Below, piece by piece: positions 26,111-37,005 of a stretch of 64,000 nucleotides of DNA. The position numbers and the translations under genes were made by a program. The stretch lies in NCBI GenBank assembly GCA_943789025.1, contig CALSSN010000004.1, positions 151,950-215,949 of the forward strand, in the 5' to 3' direction. Each line of letters opens with the position of its first letter. The first letter of the stretch is position 1. The notes beneath the pieces were generated by a model, which saw only the letters and a list, made by a program, of their open reading frames with translations, searched no databases and was not told the DNA's origin. Origin of the DNA: an uncultured Verrucomicrobiales bacterium. Lineage in GTDB: Bacteria > Verrucomicrobiota > Verrucomicrobiia > Verrucomicrobiales > DEV007.

Positions 26111-27943
26111 ATGGAAATGGGGCTTGAGCCAGCCCAGGACGAAACTTTTATGGACCTCCCGACCTTCCAGCTTATTGCCGTCTATGCGATTCTCGGCCTT
26201 GTCGTGCTGGCTTTCTTCAGAGAATGGGCGGGTCCTGACATCGTTGCTCTGGCGGCTCTTGGGGCTGTCATTCTTACGGGTGCCCTCAGTGTGGAAGAGG
26301 CCCTTGATGTCTTTAAGAACCCGGCACCTATCACCATCGCCTGCATGTTTATTCTGTCAGCCGGGCTGGAGCGTTCCGGGTGTATCGATATCATGGGGAG
26401 ACTCTTCCAGCGAGTCGCCGGAAAAGGAGAACTCAGGGTCCTGATAACCCTGATGCTTCTCGCCGCCGCTCTCTCTGCCTTCGTCAATAACACTCCTGTG
26501 GTCGTTGTCTTTCTTCCGATCGTTCTCTCGCTCGCCAAAACGACTGGACTCAAAGCCTCCCGGCTTCTTATTCCTCTCTCATTTGCCTCAATTCTCGGCG
26601 GCACCTGCACCCTGACGGGAACTTCGACGAATCTGATCATCGACGGTGTGGTGCAAGGCTACGGTGAGCCCGCCTTTAAGATGTTCGAGTTAACCAAGCT
26701 CGGCCTCGTTTATGCTGCGGTTGGTTTTCTCTACATCCTCCTCGTCGGACGCCGCCTCCTGCCAGTGCGTGAGACACTTGACGAGGAGATCGAGCCCGCC
26801 GCGAACCGTTATTTTCTGACCCAGTTCCGTGTCGAGCCGGATTCGCCCTTGGTCGGGAAAATGCTCACCGACACACTGATCAAAGATATCCCTGATCTTC
26901 GAGTGCTCGAGGTGCGTCGGCGGGGTATTCCCTTGGCGATATCGCTGGCAAGGCTTGAGATCAAGCCGGATGATCGGATTCTTCTGAAAGTCCATGGACC
27001 AGGGTTTCATGAACTTCGGGACACTGAGGGAATCGTCTTCGATGCCGAAAAACGCTTTCACCTCAAGGAACTCGAGGAGCGGCAGCTCAAGCTTATGGAG
27101 GGCATCGTCGGCCCGCAGTCTTCGCTGATTGCCCGCACCCTCAAGGATCTGCGCTTCCGACAGCGTTTTGGAGTTCAGATCCTCGCGGTACACCGGCAGG
27201 GACAGGACCTGCGAGCTGACTTTGGAGACGTTGTTCTGCACTTTGGAGACGTTCTCCTTATCCAAGGGTCTGTGGATGCGATCAACCGTGTCCAGCGCGA
27301 ACTCGATTTCATCAAGATTTCAGAGCCGCGAGAAAAGTTTCCCGCAGGAGGCAAGGCCATCATCGGCGCTGGGATCACCCTTGGTTTTGTGCTCGGCGCA
27401 GCCTTCCAAGTAATCCCAATCGCCGGTCTTGCCCTGCTTGCAGCCATCGCCATGCTCGTTACCGGCACCCTCAAGCCCCAGGAGGCTTACCGGAGCGTGG
27501 GTTGGAATATTCTCTTTCTTATCTTCGGGATGCTGGCGCTCGGTCGGGCCATGGAGGCGACCGGCGGAGCCCAGCTCCTCGTTGACGGCATTATGAGAGC
27601 CTTTGGAGGCAGCTCGCCCGTGATTGTGCTCGCTGTCGTTTACCTTCTTAGCTCGATCCTCACCGAGCTGATCAGTAACAATGCGGTCGCCGCGCTCCTC
27701 AGCCCGATCGTTCTCGGAATCGCCGAAGCTCTCGGTGTCGATGCCCGGCCTTTCATCGTAGCCATGATGTTCGGGTGCAGCGCATCGTTCGCGACTCCAA
27801 TCGGCTACCAGACAAATACCTACATTTATGGCGCAGGCGGGTATCGGTTCGCTGATTTCGCGAGGATCGGCATTCCTCTCAACCTCATCCTCTGGGTGGT
27901 GGCGGTTTTTCTTATCCCGGTCTTCTGGCCTTTCCTTCCCTGA
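26111..27943 (+). CDS. SLC13/DASS-type anion permease with two RCK_C (TrkA-C) domains
   Basis: A 610-aa inner-membrane transporter; ATG 26150 is an alternative start. About eleven TM segments are arranged as two halves. The first half contains LSAFVNNTPVVVVFLPIV and GGTCTLTGTSTNLIIDG, and the second LISNNAVAALLSPIVLGIA and SFATPIGYQTNTYIYGAG. These are the S-N-T and N-N-x-x motifs of the divalent anion:Na+ symporters. Two cytosolic TrkA-C domains lie between (about residues 230-310 and 320-400). Family substrates are sulfate, dicarboxylates or related anions; the RCK-bearing subgroup is often annotated as sulfate-like, but the substrate is not determined here. Confidence 0.92.
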   Translation: MEMGLEPAQDETFMDLPTFQLIAVYAILGLVVLAFFREWAGPDIVALAALGAVILTGALSVEEALDVFKNPAPITIACMFILSAGLERSGCIDIMGRLFQRVAGKGELRVLITLMLLAAALSAFVNNTPVVVVFLPIVLSLAKTTGLKASRLLIPLSFASILGGTCTLTGTSTNLIIDGVVQGYGEPAFKMFELTKLGLVYAAVGFLYILLVGRRLLPVRETLDEEIEPAANRYFLTQFRVEPDSPLVGKMLTDTLIKDIPDLRVLEVRRRGIPLAISLARLEIKPDDRILLKVHGPGFHELRDTEGIVFDAEKRFHLKELEERQLKLMEGIVGPQSSLIARTLKDLRFRQRFGVQILAVHRQGQDLRADFGDVVLHFGDVLLIQGSVDAINRVQRELDFIKISEPREKFPAGGKAIIGAGITLGFVLGAAFQVIPIAGLALLAAIAMLVTGTLKPQEAYRSVGWNILFLIFGMLALGRAMEATGGAQLLVDGIMRAFGGSSPVIVLAVVYLLSSILTELISNNAVAALLSPIVLGIAEALGVDARPFIVAMMFGCSASFATPIGYQTNTYIYGAGGYRFADFARIGIPLNLILWVVAVFLIPVFWPFLP

Positions 27944-27960
27944 TCCATTCACATTGCGTC

Positions 27961-29232
27961 ATGACAGACCAGAACGGCAGCCAGAGAAGCGTGTTAACAG
28001 GAGAGTTTCCCGAAGTATTCGTCACTGGATCGGGAGCGCTCAGTGCCGCGGGACTTGGGAGTGCCGCGCTCTGGGAAGCGGCCCTCGAGGGACAAGGTCT
28101 GGCCAAGCTCAGTTCTGATGCGACTGGGAGCGGAGATCAAGGTCACGCGATCTGCTCGCTACCCGAAACGATCTGGAGTGACCTGCCGCGGCGCGCTCGA
28201 CACATGGACCCGAGCAGTGGGCTCGCGCTCATGGCGGCGCTCGAAGCTCTCGCAGAGGCGGGAATCAAGTCTGGCGAGGAGCACCCGCGGCTCGGTGTGA
28301 TCGGTGGAACTTCGCGTGGACCCATGCAGAAATGGGTCGAGGCAGTGCGTCGTCTGGACGCCGGCAGGCGCATGCTGCCCTCTCTTGCAGCCCACAGCAC
28401 GGTTTCCTGTCAGAGCGGCGCCATCGCCATGGAGGTCGGAGCACGCGGCCCTTCCATGACGGTTTCTGCCACTTGCGCCTCGGCCGCAACCGCCATCGCC
28501 AGTGCCGCAGAACAGATCCTTCTCGGAAAGGCCGACATCATGCTTGCAGGTGGGGCCGACTGCGGAACGGACCCGCTCATCATCCAACAGATGGCAGAAG
28601 CGGGCGTGCTTGGCAGACATCGCAATGACCCCAGGCTCGCCTGTCGACCTTTCCACCGCGATCGCAATGGCATGACTCTTGGCGACGGTGCTGGATTTCT
28701 GGTGCTCGAATCGGCGCAATCAGTGGCCGCTCGTGGTGCCCGGCCGATCGGTGTGCTGGCTGGCTGGGGAATGGTTACAGGAACTGGTGGAAGAACTGCT
28801 GTTGAGGAGGATGGATCCGGGCTGGTTCGGGCGATGAAAGAGGCCTGCGCCATGGCAGGCTGCAGTCGTGAAGAAATCGCCTATGTCAACGCGCACGGAA
28901 CCGGAACTCTTCTCAACGACCGCGGAGAGATGGCTGCCTACGAGAGGTTGTTTGCCGGCCGGAAAACACCGGTAGCCATTAGTTCAACCAAGCCGGTGAC
29001 CGGCCATTGTCTCGGTGCCACGGGAGCGCTTGAGGCCATTTGCACCATGCGGGCGCTTGCTTCTGCGAAGGCACCGGCCACCCCGGGGCTCGACTGCCCC
29101 GATCCTGCCGTGCTTGCGGCCAGCCACCATTTCGTCCGTGAAAACCCCATTCTGATCACAGGTGATTTCGCCATGAGTAACGCCAGTGGTTTCTGGTCAC
29201 AGCATGCGTCCCTGATCTTTCGCCGGGCCTGA
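27961..29232 (+). CDS. Beta-ketoacyl-ACP synthase (FabF/KAS II-like)
   Basis: A 423-aa condensing enzyme of the thiolase superfamily. The catalytic triad is visible as Cys in [14 protein letters not shown] (about residue 180), His in [15 protein letters not shown] (about 320) and His in [12 protein letters not shown] (about 357). Length and motifs match FabF-type KS. It starts 17 bp after the permease stop. No ACP, FabG or KR genes lie nearby, so it is either an extra fatty-acid synthase KS or part of a small secondary pathway. Its last 36 bp overlap the 3' end of the convergent DUF255 gene. Confidence 0.92.
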   Translation: MTDQNGSQRSVLTGEFPEVFVTGSGALSAAGLGSAALWEAALEGQGLAKLSSDATGSGDQGHAICSLPETIWSDLPRRARHMDPSSGLALMAALEALAEAGIKSGEEHPRLGVIGGTSRGPMQKWVEAVRRLDAGRRMLPSLAAHSTVSCQSGAIAMEVGARGPSMTVSATCASAATAIASAAEQILLGKADIMLAGGADCGTDPLIIQQMAEAGVLGRHRNDPRLACRPFHRDRNGMTLGDGAGFLVLESAQSVAARGARPIGVLAGWGMVTGTGGRTAVEEDGSGLVRAMKEACAMAGCSREEIAYVNAHGTGTLLNDRGEMAAYERLFAGRKTPVAISSTKPVTGHCLGATGALEAICTMRALASAKAPATPGLDCPDPAVLAASHHFVRENPILITGDFAMSNASGFWSQHASLIFRRA

Positions 29233-31374
29233 GTTCTGGGCGAGGAGTTTGCTCAGTGCGACGGGGCTCTCTACCGGCGCCTGGCATTGCATTCCCTGGC
29301 AGAGGTAGGCCGCCATCATCGGCCCATCTTTACCCGCGCCCATCGCGGCGACGCCTTCTCGATTGCCTGCCGGCGGAACCAGAATTGCGCGAGCCACACT
29401 GTCCAATGGCAGCACTTGCAGGTGAGGAAAGAAGCCAGCGTCTACCGGAAGCCGGAGCGGGTCTCCGGGTCCGGGAAGCGGATCGCTTGTGCCACCGGCA
29501 AACATGACCTGGGTGGCTTCAGCCGTGGCCAGATCCAGCGCTACGACGAGTTCAGGTGCCGTGAAAGGAGATTTCTCGAGAACGCCTCCCAGACCACGCA
29601 AAACCCCAGCGGCCCGCTCCGTGAATTCGGGACGCTGGAGAATGCCCCCTAACCGCAAGAGATTGCAAGCAGCCACGGAGTTTGGCGATGGCTCTGCACC
29701 GTCGTAATCTTCGACAATCGAAAGAATCGCGTCGTGGTGACCTGCCGCTGCCGAAAGATAGACTCCCGAGTCTTTGTCGAGATAAAGACTGTCGAGTTTT
29801 GCTTGCAGGTTGATCGCCTTCTCCAGCCAAATTCCGCCTCCACCAGCCTCGAAAATATCGAGGTAGCCACGGATCACGAAGGCATAATCCGAAGCAAACC
29901 CAGCTACCCCCGCACTTCCCGCACGAAAACTCCGGAATAGAAAACCATTCGCAGTGCGGAGATTTTTTTCGAGAAACCGGGCTGCATTCTTGGCGACGTC
30001 AAGATACTCGGTTTCCCCGAATACCCGGGCCGCCTTCGTGAAAGCCGAGATCATCAATCCATTCCAGGCAGTCAGAATCTTGTCGTCGAGGTGCGGCCGT
30101 GGCCGCGCGTCCCGTACCTCTTTCAGGCGTGTTAGAGACCGCTCGCGCACTTGGAGGAGCTCCTCAGGTGACATGGAAAATTCCTTCGCTACCTCGTGGA
30201 GCGGTCGCGCCTGGTAGAGGATATTTTCGCCCCGAAACTCTCCGGCAGGATCTCCGTCAGAGGTGGCATTGCCTGCTTTTTCCACGCCGTAAAGCGCCCC
30301 GATGGCCGCCCCGTCATCTCCCAGAACCTCCTGGAGGTCCGCGTGCGTCCAGACGTAGAAGGCTCCCTCTTTCTTTGCGCTGGCGTCTTCCTCGGAGACC
30401 GCGCTGTCAGCGTCTTCTGCCGAGTAGAAGCCCCCCTCAGGGTGCATCAAATCGCGCGTGACATAGCGTAGGATTCCACGCGCTGTCTCGGCCAACTCCG
30501 CGCGACCGCTAAGCTGGAACCCCTCGAGATATGACACTGCAAGTTGTGCCTGGTCGTAGAGCATTTTTTCGAAGTGAGGCACGTGCCAGTTGCCGTCGAC
30601 CGAGTAGCGGTGGAACCCGCCGCCTACTTGATCATGCATCCCTCCCCGAGCCATGGCGATCAAGCTGTGAACCCCCATCTCCTGCGCCCGCATTCCCTTG
30701 GGTTCGTCAAGGCGCCCTCGCAGTCGAAAGAGGAGGTCGAAAACGCAAGGGCGCGGAAATTTAGGCGCTCCGCCGAACCCGCCGCGGTGGTGGTCGTAGC
30801 GATCGAGAAGGGTCTGGAAAACTTCGCGGAAGACGTTTTCTCCATCGGGAAGAATTGCGCTCGACCTCGGCCGAAGGCCTTCCTGGAGTTGCGCCACCAC
30901 CGAGTCGCCGCGCTCGACCAGCAGCTGCCTGTCGTCTTTCCAAAGCTTTATCACATGGCGAAGCATTGCTGGGAAACCTGGACGACCACCGCGATCCTCC
31001 GGGGGGAAATACGTCCCGCCGAGAAACGGCTTCAGCTCAGGGGTCAACCAGACGCTCATCGGCCACCCCCCACTCCCCGAAGTCGCCTGGACAAAGGCCA
31101 TGTAGGTCAAGTCGAGATCTGGTCGCTCTTCTCTGTCGACCTTGATGTTGACAAACCCTTCGTTCATCAAAGCAGCAATCCCCTCAGATTCGAAGGATTC
31201 GTGCTCCATGACATGGCACCAATGACAGGTTGAGTAACCGATAGAAAGAAAGATCGGCCGATCCTTCTCGCGGGCACGGCGCAGGGCCGCCTCGCCCCAG
31301 GGCATCCAATCCACGGGATTGTCCTTATGCTGGAGGAGATAAGGGGAACGCTCCCCGGCGAGTGCATTGGCCAT
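29197..31374 (-). CDS. DUF255/YyaL-type thioredoxin-domain protein (SPATA20-like)
   Basis: A 725-aa cytosolic protein. The N-terminal thioredoxin-like DUF255 domain carries the motif [15 protein letters not shown] at residues 48-62, with [13 protein letters not shown] after it, both hallmarks of the YyaL/SPATA20 family. The C-terminal two thirds form an alpha/alpha-barrel similar to N-acylglucosamine epimerase-type six-hairpin folds (for example NPFE-like [12 protein letters not shown]). The biochemical role is not established. It lies 5 bp downstream of the aminopeptidase gene and is probably co-transcribed. Confidence 0.94.
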   Translation of the reverse strand: MANALAGERSPYLLQHKDNPVDWMPWGEAALRRAREKDRPIFLSIGYSTCHWCHVMEHESFESEGIAALMNEGFVNIKVDREERPDLDLTYMAFVQATSGSGGWPMSVWLTPELKPFLGGTYFPPEDRGGRPGFPAMLRHVIKLWKDDRQLLVERGDSVVAQLQEGLRPRSSAILPDGENVFREVFQTLLDRYDHHRGGFGGAPKFPRPCVFDLLFRLRGRLDEPKGMRAQEMGVHSLIAMARGGMHDQVGGGFHRYSVDGNWHVPHFEKMLYDQAQLAVSYLEGFQLSGRAELAETARGILRYVTRDLMHPEGGFYSAEDADSAVSEEDASAKKEGAFYVWTHADLQEVLGDDGAAIGALYGVEKAGNATSDGDPAGEFRGENILYQARPLHEVAKEFSMSPEELLQVRERSLTRLKEVRDARPRPHLDDKILTAWNGLMISAFTKAARVFGETEYLDVAKNAARFLEKNLRTANGFLFRSFRAGSAGVAGFASDYAFVIRGYLDIFEAGGGGIWLEKAINLQAKLDSLYLDKDSGVYLSAAAGHHDAILSIVEDYDGAEPSPNSVAACNLLRLGGILQRPEFTERAAGVLRGLGGVLEKSPFTAPELVVALDLATAEATQVMFAGGTSDPLPGPGDPLRLPVDAGFFPHLQVLPLDSVARAILVPPAGNREGVAAMGAGKDGPMMAAYLCQGMQCQAPVESPVALSKLLAQNSGPAKDQGRML

Positions 31375-31379
31375 CGGAT

Positions 31380-32669
31380 CTAGAGATTCATCAGGTCTTC
31401 GATCTCATCCGGGTCGATTGGAATCCCCGCCATTAAGTCAGTATTCTTCTCTGCCCCGATCACGATATTATTTTCCAGCCGCACCCCGAAGCCTTCTTTC
31501 GGCAGGTAAATCCCCGGCTCCACGGTGAGCACCATCCCGTCTTCCAAGGGTCGGTGCGCAAGGGCGACATCATGGACATCCAATCCGAGGTGATGCGACG
31601 TTCCATGCATGAAATAGCGTTTGTAAAGTGGCCGCTCCGGGTCCTGGGAGGCCACTTTGGAATTTTCCAGTAATCCGAGACGGACAAGTTCGCCTTCCAT
31701 CAGACGACCCACTTCTTTCTCATAGTCTCTAAGTACTACACCGGGCCGGAGCATCTGGCAGCATTCCCGGAGAATGCGCAGAACCGCATCATAGACGTCG
31801 CGTTGACGTGGATTAAAGCGCCCCGAAACAGGGATCGTCCGGGTCATGTCTGCGTTGTAATATCCATACTCAGCCCCTACGTCCATCAGGAGTAAGTCGC
31901 CGGAACGACACTCCCTGTCATTGGCAGTATAGTGCAGCACGCAGCTGTTCGCTCCCGATGCAATAATCGGTTGGTAACCGAATCCGCGTGACCCGGAACG
32001 GAGAAATTCGTGGGCGTATTCCGCCTCAACTTCATATTCCTTGAGGCCAGGACGCACGAAGCCAAGCACCCTGCGGAACCCGGCGGCCGTGATGCCGCAG
32101 GCACGCCCGATCAGGTCAATCTCATCTTGTCTCTTCAGCATCCGCATTTCCGTGAGAAGCGGTGCCAGGCGGTGCAATGCATGCAGCGGAAACTGCTCGC
32201 GACAACGCCGGGTGAATCGCGTATCCCGGGTCTCCACCTCCACCGAAGCACGCAGGTGTTCGTTGCTGTTCAGATACAGACCCTTGCCCTCGATCATGAG
32301 CCTGCGAAAGATCGCGTCGAACTCGCCAAGCCAGCGCACATTGCTGATCCCGGTCTGTTTTTTTGCTTCTTCCCGGGTGACTCGCGGTCCGTCCCAGACT
32401 GCCGCCTGTTCATCGGTTTCCCTGAGAAAAAGAATCTCCTTGTCCTCTTCACTGAAAGCATCCGGGAAAAGAACAAGGATGGTCTCCTCCTGGTCGATTC
32501 CCGTGAGGTAAAAAAGGTCGCTGTTCTGCCGGAATGGGTGAGTGCCGTCCGCGCAGGAAGGCAGGACATCACAGGCGTTTACAAGCGCCAGGCATTTGGA
32601 TTCTAACTGCGCCGCAAGGGTGCTCCGAACTGCGGTGAAAAATGCTGCGGGTGATGTCTGATAGCGCAT
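31380..32669 (-). CDS. pepP: Xaa-Pro aminopeptidase (M24B)
   Basis: A 429-aa dinuclear-metal peptidase removing N-terminal residues before proline. The N-terminal AMP_N domain includes [15 protein letters not shown]. The pita-bread domain supplies all five ligands: [18 protein letters not shown] (two Asp), [14 protein letters not shown] (His), VEPGIYLP (Glu) and VRLENNIV (Glu). Size and motif spacing match PepP. It lies directly upstream of the DUF255 gene (5-bp gap). Confidence 0.95.
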   Translation of the reverse strand: MRYQTSPAAFFTAVRSTLAAQLESKCLALVNACDVLPSCADGTHPFRQNSDLFYLTGIDQEETILVLFPDAFSEEDKEILFLRETDEQAAVWDGPRVTREEAKKQTGISNVRWLGEFDAIFRRLMIEGKGLYLNSNEHLRASVEVETRDTRFTRRCREQFPLHALHRLAPLLTEMRMLKRQDEIDLIGRACGITAAGFRRVLGFVRPGLKEYEVEAEYAHEFLRSGSRGFGYQPIIASGANSCVLHYTANDRECRSGDLLLMDVGAEYGYYNADMTRTIPVSGRFNPRQRDVYDAVLRILRECCQMLRPGVVLRDYEKEVGRLMEGELVRLGLLENSKVASQDPERPLYKRYFMHGTSHHLGLDVHDVALAHRPLEDGMVLTVEPGIYLPKEGFGVRLENNIVIGAEKNTDLMAGIPIDPDEIEDLMNL

Positions 32670-32771
32670 GGCTTGGTGAAGGGCTTGTTCGCTCGCTTGC
32701 TGGCGGATTGGCGGTGGGGAAGAATTTTCTCCTTTCCGCCCTCCCCCCGCGCCCCGCGCGAAATCCGAGAC

Positions 32772-33836
32772 TTACGGTTGCGTCTTCGCCGATCCTAATG
32801 GGCCTGCCGGAGATAGCAAGGAAGCGCGCAAGGCGCGCCGGTGCGCGCGGTCGGCCGCGATGGCATGCTCGAGAGCAGTTCCGAAAACCCGTGCAGGCAG
32901 AGCGAATGTGGTGAAGCGGTTGACGCGCGCGATGTTGATCCCGACAAGTTTTCCGTTCAGATCGAGAAGTGCTCCTCCTAGAAGCCCTGGATCAATCGGG
33001 GTGTCATGTTGGATGACTTCCGGAAAGTCGACGTTCCTGAGAGAGGTTTTGCCATTCAGGTAGCGACTTGCATCAAAGGGGTCTTCCAGAATCGAGGTGT
33101 CAGAAAGCGAGGCCGATTTGCGCAGCTTTCGTCCGGCGCGGGCGATCACCATTTCAAGGAGTGCACCCGGCGGAAGCGCTGTGATCGCGCCCCGCACCTC
33201 ATCCGGGCTATTCACCTCTTTGTCATCGATGAGGAGAATCACGTCGCCTCGCAGGAGCCCACACCGCTCGGCTGGAGTTGCCGGGAACACCTGCTCGATG
33301 GTCACCCCGTTTTTTGCCACTTCGCGATTGAGATTGACCATCATGATCCCGAGTGCCGCCTTCTTCGCTTTGATCTCGCGCGTCTTCGCACTCACAACTC
33401 CGAGGCTTGCCTCTTCGACGGTGGCTCCCAATGAGACGAGCCAATCTCCCATCCGGGCGGGTTCCGCTTCTGCCTCCCATGTCACGCTGGGGAGTTTATG
33501 GCCAGAAATCTTGAGAATGAGCAAGTCCACATCCGGCAGGATTTTCACGATACGCGGCAAAAGATACCGAGTGCCAAGTTTGACTTCAAACGGCCCTTCG
33601 ATGCGTGCTACATCGCTGTATTTGGTCACCAGATAGCCGTCATCAGAGACAACGGTCGCCACTCCGCTCCGCACTTCGTCTGCATACACCTCCAGAACCT
33701 TGGAGGCTCCCGCACCGGTCAATTCTTCCAGGGTAGCGTCTGAATCCGAGGCCGCAGATGCGCCGAAAACCTCCGTCATTGAGAGCGCGGTGAGTATGGC
33801 AGTCGTGAGCGCGGCGGATTTTTTTAGCACAGTCAT
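32772..33836 (-). CDS. Catalytically degenerate HtrA-like protein with PDZ domain
   Basis: A 354-aa exported protein with a signal peptide (residues about 1-26). The N-terminal half follows the trypsin-like HtrA pattern, but key residues are replaced. The expected TNAHV stretch reads VTKYSDV (no catalytic His). DVDLLILKI keeps the Asp position. The GNSGGPLL stretch reads GLLGGALLDLNGKLVGIN, with Leu at the Ser position. Between these lies a PDZ domain (VEQVFP-type ITIEQVFPATPAERCGLL ... GDVILLIDDKEVNSPDEV). The start overlaps the stop of the upstream active HtrA gene by 4 bp (33833-33836). I infer a non-proteolytic partner or substrate-binding subunit. Confidence 0.85.
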   Translation of the reverse strand: MTVLKKSAALTTAILTALSMTEVFGASAASDSDATLEELTGAGASKVLEVYADEVRSGVATVVSDDGYLVTKYSDVARIEGPFEVKLGTRYLLPRIVKILPDVDLLILKISGHKLPSVTWEAEAEPARMGDWLVSLGATVEEASLGVVSAKTREIKAKKAALGIMMVNLNREVAKNGVTIEQVFPATPAERCGLLRGDVILLIDDKEVNSPDEVRGAITALPPGALLEMVIARAGRKLRKSASLSDTSILEDPFDASRYLNGKTSLRNVDFPEVIQHDTPIDPGLLGGALLDLNGKLVGINIARVNRFTTFALPARVFGTALEHAIAADRAHRRALRASLLSPAGPLGSAKTQP

Positions 33837-34795
33837 GGTCGCTCTCCGAGTTTCACAGTGAATTTGAGGGTTTCGTCCTCCCGAAGGATGGTGAAGTCGA
33901 CTTTCTCGCCCGGGCCCTTCTGTTTGAGAATGTCATTAAAAGTGTCGTATTCCTGCACCTTTTGCCCATCCACGGATGTCACGATATCACCGACCTCAAT
34001 CCCCTCTTTCTCAGCAGCCGTCCCTTCCAGAACCCTGCGAATGACGACCCCGTCAGTATGTGAAGTTGAGGCGACTCCGAGAAACCCTCCACGACCGGCA
34101 GCGAAACGGGTGATAATTTTATCCTCCAGCATCGCCTCCCAGTGACTTTGGAAAGGCTCCATCGAGACGTGGTAGTTGTCGGTGAATTCACCACCGATGA
34201 AACTGTGAATACCGATCACCTTGCCAGCGAGGTTGAAGAGCGGTCCTCCGGAATCCCCTCCCAGTAACTCGCAACTGCTCTTCATCTTGTAGCGCCGCTT
34301 TTCCAGAACCCGGCCCACTCTGAGAACCATCCCTCGCTCTTCATCCACCCCGCCCGGGTGACCGAGCGCGAAACACCATGCGCCGTCCTCGAAAGATCCA
34401 TCTTCGACCTCGACATACGGCCACACGTTTTCTTCCGAGTCTGCAATCTGAATCAAGCCTGCATCACTCTGCTGGTGAAGCCCGAGCGTCTTTCCCTGTA
34501 CTTTTCTGCCGTCTTGAAAAATGATGTCGACCTCCCTGCCGGGCGCGGCATACACGTGCGCCGCGGTGAGAATCAATCCCGTCTCGTCAATGACCACCCC
34601 GCTGCCCATCCCGAAAGGCGAATGGATCGCCACGGTAGCCGCCATGCTCCGGTTGAGGCCCGACTGGACCTTCGCCTGCACTTCCCTGAGCTCACGAAGA
34701 CTCTCATTCTGGATCTGGTCAGCTCGCGAATCCACCGGATTCACCACCAGCAGAGCCCAGAGAGCTGGAAGAAAGTGGATTAATTTGGGATGCAT
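33833..34795 (-). CDS. HtrA/DegP-like trypsin-type serine protease with one PDZ domain
   Basis: Choosing ATG 34795 gives 320 aa with a signal peptide (LIHFLPALWALLVVNPVDSRA). The protease domain has a complete triad: His in LILTAAHVY, Asp in HQQSDAGLIQI and Ser in GGDSGGPLFNLAG. A C-terminal PDZ domain covers about residues 225-310 (GFLGVAST, AAEKEGIEVGDIVTSVDG). HtrA proteases degrade or refold damaged periplasmic proteins. The stop overlaps the start of the degenerate paralogue by 4 bp, so both are made from one message. Confidence 0.93.
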   Translation of the reverse strand: MHPKLIHFLPALWALLVVNPVDSRADQIQNESLRELREVQAKVQSGLNRSMAATVAIHSPFGMGSGVVIDETGLILTAAHVYAAPGREVDIIFQDGRKVQGKTLGLHQQSDAGLIQIADSEENVWPYVEVEDGSFEDGAWCFALGHPGGVDEERGMVLRVGRVLEKRRYKMKSSCELLGGDSGGPLFNLAGKVIGIHSFIGGEFTDNYHVSMEPFQSHWEAMLEDKIITRFAAGRGGFLGVASTSHTDGVVIRRVLEGTAAEKEGIEVGDIVTSVDGQKVQEYDTFNDILKQKGPGEKVDFTILREDETLKFTVKLGERP

Positions 34796-34988
34796 CTCAA
34801 ATGAGAATCTACCTTGGGACGGGCATGTTTTCAAAAAGTAATCATACGCCCGTGTTTCTTGCGCGAGTGACGGGACAGATCAGGGGTCGAACTTTCCCAA
34901 AGAGAGAGAAGGCGGCGAAAGCGAGGGGGCTGGAGCATCGCGTGGAGCCTCCGGAAAGCGGTAGAGAAAAACTTTGGCGTACGCAAGA

Positions 34989-36038
34989 TCAGCCGACTTT
35001 TCGTAGTTTGGTGACCCGTCCGTGCACGACCCACTCGACCAAAAGGATGTTTCCGTCTTTGTCGAAGACGGCATCGTGCGGGTGGACGAAGCGGTTGGTG
35101 GGCCACTTGTCGGGGTGCGGGCCGCGCATCGCTTCTTTTTTGTCGAGTACCCGGGCACGCCAGCTCGGGTCGTCGCCGAGTTGCGCCACCACCTGGTCGG
35201 AGCCATCGAGGAGGGTGATCCGCGCGTGGAGGTCCGGAACCAGCATGATATCTCCCTGAATGTCGATGTCCGCCGGGAACAGAAACCCGTCCATGGTCTT
35301 GAGGTGCTTACCCTCCATATCGAACCACTGGAGGCGCTTGTTGGCGCGGTCGCAGACGGCGGTTTTTGGGGTGCCGTCGCGGTCGTCGAGCCATTGGCCG
35401 TGGGGGGTGCGAAATTGACCGTCCTGGCTGCCAGGACCCCCAAGGGTCCGGAGCAGGTTGCCGTCTTTGTCGCAGTGGAAGATGTAGTGTGATCCGTAGC
35501 CGTCACCGAGGAGAACTTCGTCGTTGGGTGCGAAGCTGACATTGGTCGGGCGAAAGTGCTTCAGTTCGAGTTCGGATGCCATGCGCAGTGCTTGGTGGCC
35601 GCGCTCCCACACCATTTCGCCTTCGAGCGTGGCCTTGGTGAAGGCCATCTTCGGGCTCATGGGCGAGAGATAAAGATATTCGATGCCATCCGCTTCCTTC
35701 CGGATATCGATACCATGGCCCATCCCCGCGTGCTGGGGCATGAGCGTGCGCATGAATTCCCCACTGGGATCAAACACCGAGATAGAGTGTGGTTGGCCCT
35801 GATGGGAGATGTAGACGAGTCCTTTGCTGTCGATAGCGATGCCGTGGGTCGCGCCTCCGAAATGGCGGCCTTCGGGGAGCTGGGCCCAGTTGTTATGGCA
35901 TTCGAAGCGGTAGTCCCCGTCGCCCACGGTGGTGGTGTCTTCTTGGGCGATCAGAATCTGGGGGAAGGCTGAGAGCGCCGCTGCGCTGCTTCCGAATTTC
36001 AGAAAGCGCCGACGGGAGGAAGAATTGGTCTTGATCAT
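34989..36038 (-). CDS. Tat-exported NHL-repeat beta-propeller protein
   Basis: Starting at ATG 36038 gives 349 aa with a twin-arginine signal (SSRRRFLKFGSSAAALSAF). The rest forms NHL-type repeats of a six-bladed propeller: THGIAIDSKGLVYISHQGQ, SISVFDPSGEFMRTL, PTNVSFAPNDEVLLGDGYG, HCDKDGNLLRTLGG, and VHPHDAVFDKDGNILLVEW. Relatives include peptidyl-alpha-hydroxyglycine amidating lyase-like and 6-bladed propeller oxidoreductase-like proteins common in Planctomycetes/Verrucomicrobia. Tat export suggests folding or cofactor insertion before secretion. Substrate unknown. The track start at 36092 would hide the Tat signal internally. Confidence 0.88.
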   Translation of the reverse strand: MIKTNSSSRRRFLKFGSSAAALSAFPQILIAQEDTTTVGDGDYRFECHNNWAQLPEGRHFGGATHGIAIDSKGLVYISHQGQPHSISVFDPSGEFMRTLMPQHAGMGHGIDIRKEADGIEYLYLSPMSPKMAFTKATLEGEMVWERGHQALRMASELELKHFRPTNVSFAPNDEVLLGDGYGSHYIFHCDKDGNLLRTLGGPGSQDGQFRTPHGQWLDDRDGTPKTAVCDRANKRLQWFDMEGKHLKTMDGFLFPADIDIQGDIMLVPDLHARITLLDGSDQVVAQLGDDPSWRARVLDKKEAMRGPHPDKWPTNRFVHPHDAVFDKDGNILLVEWVVHGRVTKLRKVG

Positions 36039-36130
36039 GCCGCAGGGTAAACGTCCGCTGTCATTCCACGCAAGAGATAGTTGGTATTTCATGTTGGCGA
36101 ACCTGTCTTCTTGGTTATCATCTCTTTCCT

Positions 36131-36964
36131 ATGTCTGAGTTGATTGCCTTGGAAGATTGTTTTGAAGATGTCATTGGCAAGGCCTGTCGTGGCCTCGCGG
36201 TTGATGATGGCACCCTGAGTTTTCTTACCGGAGTGGAGGAGGAAGTCATCGCTTCGCTAAAGGAGGGTAAGTTCGATGAGGAAGGTGCCCGTGCTCTTTG
36301 TTCGACCTTGAGCCTGGATGCCGACTGTCTGGTCGCCATGGCGCGTGGGGAGTGGGCGCCCGCGCCGGTCGCTCTTCCGGGCCTGCAACAGTTCAACTCG
36401 GATTACCGGGGCGAAATGACGGTGAATGCCTACCTTGCCTGGGATGAGGATACAGGTTCAGCGGCTGTTTTTGATACCGGAGCACAGGCCGATGAACTGC
36501 TCGCAGCCATCGACGCGCGGGGACTGACGGTCGGTGCGATCTTTATCACGCATACCCACCACGACCACATCATCGAACTGGACCGAGTTCGGGCAGCCAC
36601 GGGCAGTCCGCCGGTTTATGTCAGTGAGCGCGAACCCCTTCGTGGTGCTGAAAGGTTTGCCCCGGGACGGACATTTCAGGCCGGAGGGCTTTCGATCGCA
36701 ACCCGGCGCACCTCCGGGCACTCGGTGGGAGGGATCACCTACGTGATCTCCGGGCTGGCGCGGCCGGTCGCTGTGGTGGGCGATGCCCTGTTTGCCTCCT
36801 CGATGGGAGGTGGAGTCATTTCGTTTGCCGAGGCGCTCGAATGCAACCGCAAGGAACTTTTTACTTTGGGCGACGACTGTCTCGTTTGTCCGGGACACGG
36901 TCCGATGACCACGATCGGAGAAGAGAAGGCCCACAATCCGTTCTATCCAGAGTTCAAGCACTAG
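36131..36964 (+). CDS. Metallo-beta-lactamase-fold hydrolase (glyoxalase II-like)
   Basis: A 277-aa protein. The metal-binding motif HTHHDHI is at residues about 138-144. Further ligands are His in RTSGHSVGG, Asp in VVGDALFASSMGG and His in CPGHGP near 255. This set matches the glyoxalase II/persulfide dioxygenase-type MBL family. The N-terminal about 75 residues (LSFLTGVEEEVIASLKEG ... LDADCLVAMA) look like a small helical, HTH-like extension absent from minimal members. It sits on the strand of the two following genes; the hydroxyacid dehydrogenase starts 41 bp downstream, so a metabolic link is possible. Confidence 0.9.
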   Translation: MSELIALEDCFEDVIGKACRGLAVDDGTLSFLTGVEEEVIASLKEGKFDEEGARALCSTLSLDADCLVAMARGEWAPAPVALPGLQQFNSDYRGEMTVNAYLAWDEDTGSAAVFDTGAQADELLAAIDARGLTVGAIFITHTHHDHIIELDRVRAATGSPPVYVSEREPLRGAERFAPGRTFQAGGLSIATRRTSGHSVGGITYVISGLARPVAVVGDALFASSMGGGVISFAEALECNRKELFTLGDDCLVCPGHGPMTTIGEEKAHNPFYPEFKH

Positions 36965-37005
36965 CAGAACCCATTCTCCACCATCAACCAGCAGAGAAAA
37001 ATTTT

